8,619 nt of DNA from Paracoccaceae bacterium (GTDB taxonomy: Bacteria; Pseudomonadota; Alphaproteobacteria; Rhodobacterales; Rhodobacteraceae), in contig JAPOSK010000615.1 of assembly GCA_026709725.1 (NCBI GenBank), positions 1 through 8,619 of the forward strand, given 5' to 3'. The notes beneath the pieces were generated by a model. That model saw only the letters and a program-made list of their open reading frames with translations, was not told where the DNA came from and did not search any database. Below, piece by piece: positions 8,318 to 8,619 of the stretch (positions within the stretch are counted from its first letter, which is position 1; every line of letters starts with the position of its first letter). Both the position numbers and the translations under genes were made by a program.

Positions 8318-8619
8318 ATGGCTGTCCTTGTAGATTCATCAACGCGCGTGCTCTGTCAGGGGCTGACCGGATCCCAGGGCTCCTTTCACACTGAGAACGC
8401 TCTTGCATACGGCACCAGAATGGTTGGCGGGGTTACGCCGGGCAAGGGCGGAACCACACATCTTGATCTGCCTGTATTTGACACAGTTGGTGAGGCCCGG
8501 GCCGCAACCGATGCCGACGCCAGCGTCATCTATGTCCCGCCGCCGTTTGCAGCTGATGCAATTCTCGAAGCGATTGATGCCGGAATTGAACTGATCGTCT
8601 GTATCACCGAAGGCATTCC
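8318..8619 (+). CDS. sucD: Succinate-CoA ligase, alpha subunit (5' part, cut by window edge)
   Basis: The first 100 codons are present and the frame is still open at the window edge; the family is about 290 residues long. The N-terminal CoA-binding Rossmann domain is clear: [12 protein letters not shown] (13-24), then [14 protein letters not shown] (35-48), then [26 protein letters not shown] and the CITEGI motif at the edge. The phosphohistidine that carries phosphate in catalysis lies further downstream and is not in the window. AGGAG (8305-8309) is 8 nt before the ATG. The subunit pairs with SucC, whose gene ends 46 bp upstream with no terminator between, so mdh-sucC-sucD look like one operon. 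Confidence 0.96.
   Translation, partial: MAVLVDSSTRVLCQGLTGSQGSFHTENALAYGTRMVGGVTPGKGGTTHLDLPVFDTVGEARAATDADASVIYVPPPFAADAILEAIDAGIELIVCITEGI

Noticed and set aside
7072..8619. Malate thiokinase mtkAB (serine cycle) instead of sucCD
   Set aside because: Several long segments in both subunits read as succinate-CoA ligase, and the position after mdh is the usual one for sucCD.

Overview
The window reads as the chromosome of an alphaproteobacterium, probably a Rhodospirillales- or Rhodobacter-like lineage. The basis is the gene set: the ethylmalonyl-CoA (EMC) pathway enzymes mesaconyl-CoA hydratase and L-malyl-CoA/beta-methylmalyl-CoA lyase sit beside mdh-sucC-sucD of the TCA cycle. The LDH-type malate dehydrogenase and the roughly 10-residue N-terminal insertion in SucC fit the same group. 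The assignment rests on recognised protein families and general composition (GC-rich genes); no taxonomic marker such as rRNA is present.

Layout. Positions 1-257 are an unassigned flank with one strong hairpin. A mesaconyl-CoA hydratase gene (258-1292, minus) and a malyl-CoA/beta-methylmalyl-CoA lyase gene (1721-2680, plus) diverge from a 428-bp intergenic region carrying repeated CCGCAA/TTGCGG hexamers. A 26-nt near-perfect palindrome follows the lyase gene, then about 1.1 kb without a convincing gene (2681-3844). Next is one long gene (3845-5713, plus) encoding an unusual fusion of a AAA/ORC-like P-loop ATPase, a winged-helix-like segment and five ankyrin repeats. It is followed by a perfect 12-bp hairpin (5827-5855). 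The window ends with an operon-like run of mdh (6042-7010), sucC (7072-8271) and the first 100 codons of sucD (8318 onward, cut by the window edge).

How the genes work together. In the EMC pathway acetyl-CoA is assimilated through mesaconyl-CoA. The hydratase makes beta-methylmalyl-CoA, which the lyase cleaves to glyoxylate and propionyl-CoA. Glyoxylate plus acetyl-CoA gives malyl-CoA/malate, propionyl-CoA is carboxylated to succinyl-CoA, and SucCD and Mdh carry these C4 products through the TCA cycle. The metabolic genes are thus one coherent acetate/C2-assimilation neighbourhood.

The ATPase-ankyrin gene has no evident metabolic link. It lies between two blocks that often neighbour each other, has its own candidate promoter, is flanked by hairpins, and its coding strand is C-rich where the neighbouring plus-strand genes are G-rich. 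It is the most interesting element here and its function is unknown. No transposase, integrase, tRNA, CRISPR array or recognisable defence partner was seen.
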